Shown piece by piece: positions 58,365-64,000 of a stretch of 64,000 bases of DNA. The notes below the pieces were generated by a model, which saw nothing but the letters and a program-made list of their open reading frames with translations, had not been told where the DNA came from and did no database searches. The stretch lies in the NCBI RefSeq assembly GCF_047511655.1, contig NC_133392.1, forward strand, positions 27,418,001-27,482,000, given 5' to 3'. Numbering within the stretch: the stretch's first letter is position 1; every line of letters starts with the position of its first letter. Source of the DNA: Castor canadensis (taxonomy: Eukaryota > Chordata > Mammalia > Rodentia > Castoridae). The position numbers and the translations under genes were made by a program.

Positions 58365-58389
58365 ATGTCAGTGGGCTGTGCCTGTCCTG
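58365..58389 (+). CDS. LDB1: LDB1 first coding exon (isoform beginning MSVGCACP), partial gene
   Basis: ATG TCA GTG GGC TGT GCC TGT CCT G then GTAAGT. The peptide MSVGCACP(G) is the start of the 411-residue LDB1 isoform as I know it (next residues CSSKSFKL would come from exon 2, beyond the right edge of the window). Position downstream of a CpG island and divergent from PPRC1 agrees with the human neighbourhood. LDB1 is a nuclear adaptor that self-associates and binds LIM domains of LHX, ISL and LMO proteins. In erythroid cells it bridges GATA1/TAL1 complexes and loops enhancers to promoters. Only the first 25 coding bases are here; no protein domain is present in the window. Confidence 0.88.
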
Positions 58390-60445
58390 GTAAGTGGGGC
58401 GCGCGGCCGCCTAGCCCCTCCCTCCTTTGCCCTCCCTGTGGGCCCCTCACCCCTTGTTTGGCGAGAACTTATGTGGGGGGCGTCGAAGGTGTGTGTGGGG
58501 GGGTCGGGGCTGTAAGGGGTAAGCAGGGCCTCTGTAGGGGGAGGGTTGTCTCAATTGTGTAAATGCGCAGCAGCTCAGAGGCACGGGGAGGGGGCGCTGA
58601 GGATAGCTTGTATGGTTTTTTTTGTTGTTTTTTTTTTTAGAGGGGGAGGCTAAATGGGGAAGGATGGGGGGGGCTGAAATTCCCAGAATTCCAGGGTGTT
58701 AGCCAATCAGAAGTGACTCTGGACTTTTGACCCCCCCCCTCACCTCAGGTCATCATAGAGTTGTGATTGGCTGATTTGGGCTGCCCCCCCCTTCCTTGCT
58801 GCCTATTGCCTCTTACTTATCCTGTGACCCCCCCCACCCCCACCTCAGGCTGTTACTGAGGGCACTGTTTGGGAGGAGGGATTGATTGGGGCCCATCATG
58901 CCCCCCTCCAACTTTTCCTCCTGTTGCCAGGGAAGGTTAACCCTCCTGAGGGACAGAAGGTACTCCTAGGGGGTGCCAGATAATTGGACCCTTGGGTCCA
59001 GTATCTGTGCCTTAGTGGGAGGGGAAATGTGGCAGGCACAGGCAGGCTAGGAAATAGAGTGATGTTCAGAGTTGAGTTAGGGGAAGCAATGCTTGACCCC
59101 CAAAGTGAGAACTTTAGAGAGGACCTGGGCATGGATCACTACCTCCCCAAGACACATGTCAGCTCTCACCAGGGGACAGCCTGTATGTGAATGTTTTTTG
59201 GGGGGGAGGTTGGTAAGCTCTGCCTCAACTGTCAGGAGCAAAGAGAAGAACCATGTGACTGGAGAAGTAGTCTACAGAGGGTCTCAGAACACTGTCTTTT
59301 CAATTTGAGGACTTTGGGTCCTCGAATTGACAGTTTTGTCCCAGGCTACAGTCAGCTTTCTCTAGGAAGTCAGTGTCCCTGAATTTAGCCTCTTTTGGAC
59401 CCTTTGCCCTTTCAGATGCTATACTCTTTTGGAGGCCCATACTCCACAACTGGACCCCCCTCTTCCCCATTCAAAACACACATACATAAGATCCCCAAGG
59501 AAAACTGCCATTGGAGCTGCTTCCTTGAAAACCAAACTGGTCTGGGCTAGGCACACACTTCAAGTGCCTGCTGAGGCTGACTTTAAGGGGCATGGGGCCC
59601 CAGAGGGAGGACTATGAAGGCCTGACAATCCTGGAATATCTGGGTGTGGGAACCCCTGGCTCCTGCAGCAGAGGTTGGGGGGAGAGGAGGAGAGGGAAGA
59701 GCTTGCCAAGTTGGAATACTGCCTGGCCCCATCATCCCTCCTACCAGTTTGATGTGCATGTTTGCCTGTGTGTTTTCTCCTTTGTAATTCACCCGTGCTG
59801 GGTACCCCAGTTCAGATCCATCCATGCTCAGAGCCCGCTCCAAGGTCCTGTCTGTTCATCACCACACTTAAGGAGAGGAGAAACAAAGGCTCTAAACAAG
59901 CTAGAAGGCTTGGTTCTTAGTTCCTTCAAATAGTGGGTAGGGATGTTTATGGAGTGGATGTCAGAGTGGAGGTGGATGAGAAGTTGGCCCTGGAGTTGGT
60001 CCAATAGGAGGAGGAGAAAGTTCCCCCTCAGTCTCTGAACATGGGGCTGTATGTATGTGGGTGGGGACAACTTAAGTCAGTGTCCCCAAAAGTCATGTTT
60101 CTTTCGTGTGTGGTGGTCTGACTGAAGGAGATGGGGCAAAAGATGGATAAGAGTAGAGAGTCTTTTTCCTGACTACTAAGAAGTCTGAGGGGCTGATGTC
60201 ACTGAGGATGGATAGAGGTTAGACTTCAAGGAGAACCACATGAGGAGGGGCTTGAGAGTGGCCTGAAGGTGGGGAATGGTAGCATTTGGGGTGAGAGAAG
60301 ACTAGGCTTGCTTGGGTGGGTAAGATCACATGCTTAAACACAAGGGCATCATGTCAGCATGTAGCAGTCCAGGCCCAAAGACTGCCCCCTCCACCTTAAG
60401 CAGCCCTGGGGTGAGGGCCCAGGCACCCTGGCAAGCCGCCTGCAG

Positions 60446-60469
60446 CCTGCCTGCCTGCCTGCCTGCCTG
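60446..60469 (+). repeat. (CTGC)n microsatellite
   Basis: Tandem GCCTGCCTGCCTGCC units in LDB1 intron 1. Confidence 0.9.
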
Positions 60470-61744
60470 AGTCTCTCCTTTGTGCTCTGCTGTCTCCCAG
60501 CTCCTCCTCCCCCAGCCCGGCAGAGGCAGCACATGCCCCACACATGTGACTGAGGGAAGCCAGAGCACACGCAGACCCATACACATACACACACAGACAG
60601 ACCATGAGATGCATATGTACATACCAGCTCTCTTAGTGCTCCTAAGGTGGACCCATTAACAGCTCCTGGGGTGAAATGACCAGAAGCAGGAACAAGCAAG
60701 CCAAGGGGCATCTCCTTGGGCAGGATGCTGAGGGGCTAGGGCCTGTCTGGGGCAGCATGTGGATCAGAAGGGTTAAGGCAGGGAGGAGTAGGGGGAGGGG
60801 AGGAGGCGGCAGTGGTGGCGGCTGGGAGCCAGGAGTGGAGGATGGCAGAGCGCCAGGCCAACGGGAGGCCCGGGCACAGACAAAGGAAGGGGAGCAGGCA
60901 CACTGGAGGCCTGGGTCAGGGGCCCTGGCAGGGGGCAGTGCTAGTACCTCATCTCATGGCCTAGGGCTGACTGCTGTCCTTTGAGTCTCCACCACCAGTA
61001 GGACTACTCTCCTGGTGCCTTCTCTCACTCATCACTTTTGTCATTCTCTGCTGTTCCCACCATCACCAATTTTAGTGCCTTCTAACTCAGACTTGCTCCC
61101 TTTAGCTGGATCTTCCCTGCTCTGTGCACTGGGGGAATTGGGTCAGAGCAGGAACTACAGAAAGGGAACTAGGAGAGCCTGTTTTGAATGATAGACCAGA
61201 GCTTTGATACATCTTGGAGTTTAGGGGCCATTCTCACAGTGAGAGAGATGGTCCCTTGTAGCTCCTGTGTGACTAGACATGCTGGGTGGGGGTTCTGGGC
61301 TGGGGGCAGAAGCCAGAGCACATACTCCTCCCCAATCCCCATGTTGACAGTCATCTGAGGCTTGGAGGGGGAAGGGAGTGGGAATGGCTGCAGTTTCCAG
61401 GGCTGGGCTTGTATGTAGTAGGGTTAAAAATCTAGGATTCTAACCTCAAGCTCTCCATGTTCACTGTGACCTCTTCCAAGTTAGGATATATGACTCTGTG
61501 TGTGTATCTGTCTGTCTCCGAACACTTAAGATACTGCCTGTCAACACACTTTGTAAAGTTTAAAGTCAGGAAACAAATAATAGGAATTGTCAGTGGAGGA
61601 AAAGTATGGGTATTCCAGAGTTGGTTGTCAATTTTCAAGGCAGTAGAAATGTCTGTTTCCTGGTGTTATGCTGTATGTTGCAGGACCTGGCCAAATGTCA
61701 TAGGCTTTTTTCTTTTTGCTGGGTGAGGGTGGGGTGAGAAAGGG

Positions 61745-61842
61745 GAGCAGTACTGGGGTTTGAACTCAGGGCCTTGGGCTTGCTTCAGGGTCTCAGTCTT
61801 CCTAGGCAGGTACTCTGTCACTTGAACCATGCTTCCAGCACA
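61745..61842 (-). repeat. ID-like SINE in LDB1 intron 1
   Basis: AGTACTGGGGTTTGAACTCA start, internal insertion GCTTCAGGGTCTCAGTCTTC, end ACTTGAACCATGCTTCC. Confidence 0.7.
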
Positions 61843-62989
61843 TAAATACCATAGATTTCGATGTTCATAAGCTGACCAGGCTGTGATAGGGAATAGTGAA
61901 TAGGTTTCAGGAGGGTGGGAGATTTGTGGAGTGAGTCCCTGTATAAGAAATGATCAGGGTATGTATGTGATAATCTGCCACTGGTTTAGGGGATAAAACA
62001 GTTTGGATGTGTGTATTGAATGGGTGGATATGTGTCCCAGCTTCCAGAGTGTATGGAAGTTAGGATCTCATGCAGACTCTGTATGTGTGTGTCGGCCTGC
62101 ATGTGTATGTCCAAAGCTTTGGTTTATTTAGGGTTTGAAGCATATCACAGGTGTAAGTGTACTTACAGTGATTTATGTGAAAGAGAGAAGCGTTATTTAA
62201 ATGTATGGAGGATGTTCATAGAGCAAGGTACAATATTATTGCACAAGCAGTGTGTGTGTCATGAGAAATCTTGTCCTTGGGATTATGTGTGAATATTGTC
62301 GGTGGAAGGTAAGGACTAGAGACACTCAAATTGCAAAGAATGAAAGTAGGAGCCTCCTCCTCCACCCAGTGTGTGTATTTTCCCTTCCTGCGGCTCACTA
62401 CCCAAGTTTCAGAAGTATCTCCTTGCTTCCCATCCCCTCCTGTCAAATAAAACTGGCCCTATCCCACTAACCACATACAATTTTTTAAAATCTGATGTGG
62501 TGAGGAGGCTCCAGCAGTCCCTTCTGAGGCCATTCTGGCGACCCTTGGATGAACAAGTTTGCCTTCTCTTCCTCTGACAGCACCTCTTTTCCCTGGCATC
62601 CACATGGCTTCAGGGGTGGTGGTGGGGAAGGAGGCTTCTTGCTAAGTGGATATAAGCCAAGAATTGGAATTTAGCTGAGTTGGGGGCAGAGAAGCCTGGA
62701 GTGTCCCCCTTCCTCCAATCAGTGTTTACTTGGAGGCTGAAGTCAGAATGTGTCTCTGTCAAAAATAACCCCCAGAGCCTCCCCCCAGCTGCTCTGGGAT
62801 TTCACCACTGGATCCCAGGGTGGCAGCCCAAACAGCCTTCAAGCAGAGATCACAGGGGCTAGGAAGAGAGATTTGTGGGAGCTTTGGCAGGTGGGTTGAA
62901 GATATTGAGAGTCTGCAGAGGCTAGCATCCTCTTCCACCCTTGCCTGTGACTTTGGCTCCCTAGCTCACTCCTGAGCACCACGCCTGGG

Positions 62990-63179
62990 GCTAAAGGGGT
63001 GCGCTTCGCTGCTGGTCCCCCCAGGCCTGTCCATCCAGCTCTCCCCCGGCCCAATCCGATCACTCCGGGTCTCTGGTCTTGGTCTCTTTTGTTTTTCTCA
63101 GTAGTCCCTCCTCCCTCCCTCCCTCCCTCCCTCCCTCCCTCCTTCTCTCCCTCCCTCCGCTCTTCCTCCCAGATCGCGG
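62990..63179 (+). promoter_or_regulatory. LDB1: LDB1 alternative promoter region with CCCT microsatellite
   Basis: CpG-rich, TATA-less. A homopyrimidine (CCCT)n run at about 63107-63162, then GC boxes (GGGGCGGGGC near 63185), lies just before exon 1b. Confidence 0.5.
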
Positions 63180-63835
63180 GGAGGGGGCGGGGCCGGCAGA
63201 GCAGCTCCACCCTCCGCCCGCCTTGGGGCCTCATTCGGAGAGTGGCTCGTAGAGCGAGCGGGGAGAGGGAGGGAGGAGGGAGAGAAAGGGAGAAAGAAGG
63301 ATCCTGGCGGGCGCTGCGTGTGAGTGTGTGAGTGTGAGTGAGTGAGTGAGTGAGTGAGTGTGAGTGCCAGGCCCTGCCTCTCACGCTACCCCAGCAGAGG
63401 GGCCCAGTGGCTTGGGGAGGGCGGGCGGGCTGCTCGGAGGCAGAGTCAGCTAGCGGCGGCGGCAGGGAGAGCCGAGGAGGAGGAGGAGGAGAGAGGAAAG
63501 AGCGGAGCAGCCATTGTTGAGGGAAACCTTGCAAACAAAGAAGGCTCCGGACTCCCCGCGGCCCCCCGCCCCCCAGGCCGGCCCCCTGGCCTCTAGCCCC
63601 CGGCCCAGTGGCCATTGTAACTTTCCCCCGGGGCTGTGGCTGCTGCGGGGCGGGCCGAGGCTGTGCGTGCGAGTCTTTGTGCGGCTGGTGGAGTGGAGCT
63701 TTCAGCCAGGCCGGCCTGTCCCACTCGGGACATGAGCGACTGAAGTTGGCCCCACCTCAGTCCTCACCGCTGTCAGGGCCCCTCTGGGCTTCTAGGAGCT
63801 TCCTGCACCTCTCCTGGCCCCTTCAGTTCTCCCAG
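63180..63835 (+). other. LDB1: LDB1 alternative non-coding first exon (1b)
   Basis: CpG-rich leader ending CCCAG|GTAAGT at 63835/63836, so it can splice to the shared LDB1 exon 2 (outside), whose own ATG begins the shorter MLDRDVG isoform. It has a single ATG (63732) followed by stop after three codons. It contains a (GTGA)n tract at 63318-63366. The 5' boundary is a guess; the donor is clear. Confidence 0.6.
63318..63366 (+). repeat. (GTGA)n / (GTGAGT)n tract in LDB1 exon 1b
   Basis: 49 bp made of GTGA units with GTGT interruptions, giving nine GTGAGT words. Confidence 0.95.
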
Positions 63836-64000
63836 GTAAGTCTGGGTATCTTGCAAGCTTGTTGGGGGTGGGTAGAAGGCCTTCTGCCTGGCCCAGGCCT
63901 CATATGCTGGCAAGTGGAGAGGTGACCCCTCGTAGAGACAGGGCTACAGGCCTAGTGTCCTGCGATCAGCCCCCAAAAAGAGGACCTGCCCTCAGGTCAG

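Larger units (their letters stand above)
58390..62989 (+). other. LDB1: LDB1 intron 1, low in repeats
   Basis: Mostly single-copy sequence with poly-C runs (58730-58840), two CCAAT/ATTGG elements near 58702 and 58768, a (CTGC)n run at about 60446-60469, and one minus-strand ID-like SINE at about 61745-61842. Its repeat poverty contrasts with the rest of the window and fits regulatory constraint. I see no exon inside it that I can support. Confidence 0.5.

Noticed and set aside
60349-60711. Overlapping minus-strand ORFs in LDB1 intron 1
   Set aside because: GC-rich and repeat-driven (CTGC and CA runs); no conservation evidence available and antisense to LDB1.
62839-63615. 258-codon minus-strand ORF opposite LDB1 exon 1b
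   Set aside because: Composition is dictated by the CCCT, GTGA and GAG simple repeats in a CpG island; a chance frame.

Overview
This window is nuclear DNA from a mammal, most likely a castorimorph rodent and probably a beaver (Castor). Three vertebrate genes with split coding regions are recognisable, with consensus GT-AG introns and CpG-rich promoters. The intergenic and intronic DNA is crowded with a two-part SINE: a B1/Alu-like left half ('GTGGCTCA..CCTGTAATCCTAGCTACTCAGGAGG') joined through an A-rich linker to a tRNA-derived ID-like right half ('GGGCTGGTGGAGTGGCTCA..CCCTGAGTTCAAACCCCAGTACC'). I associate that combination with beaver and kangaroo-rat relatives; the family assignment rests on recognition, not on a search. 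Below, 'dimer' means this composite, 'ID-like' the free right half and 'B1-like' the free left half.

Layout. 1-21.5 kb is intergenic with no supportable gene: dozens of SINEs, older MIR, L2, L1 and MER5-type relics, and one younger 5'-truncated L1 with a 19-bp target-site duplication (10471-11550). 21.5-32.3 kb is NOLC1 (Nopp140) on the minus strand. All 13 coding exons can be placed and they join in frame into a 704-residue protein. 32.1-32.4 kb is its CpG-rich promoter. 34.1-51.3 kb is PPRC1 (PGC-1-related coactivator) on the minus strand. Its 14 coding exons join in frame into 1,658 residues. 51.5-56.3 kb is repeat-rich intergenic DNA. 57.5-64 kb is the 5' part of LDB1 on the plus strand: a coding first exon ending at 58389 that encodes M-S-V-G-C-A-C-P, and an alternative non-coding first exon ending at 63835. 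The body of LDB1 lies beyond the right edge. The order (LDB1 divergent from PPRC1, PPRC1 and NOLC1 head to tail) is the one I know from human 10q24.32, shown here in reverse. ELOVL3 and PITX3 would lie beyond the left edge.

Function. NOLC1 is a phosphoprotein chaperone linking nucleolus and Cajal bodies in snoRNP and rRNA biogenesis. PPRC1 is a serum-inducible coactivator of NRF-1/CREB and mitochondrial genes. Both are growth-linked, and both carry CACGTG E-boxes and YY1-type motifs near their 5' ends. The PPRC1 promoter also has ZNF143/THAP11-type motifs, and its protein carries the HCF-1-binding DHDY tetrapeptide. LDB1 is the LIM-domain adaptor that builds enhancer-promoter complexes.

I found no evidence of an undescribed multi-gene system. 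The best leads are regulatory: short uORFs in both LDB1 first exons, a tandem GTGAGT array in the LDB1 alternative exon, the E-box cluster in PPRC1 intron 1, a NAGNAG acceptor in PPRC1, an uninterrupted 12x AGC tract in NOLC1, and SINE-swollen NOLC1 3' UTR sequence.
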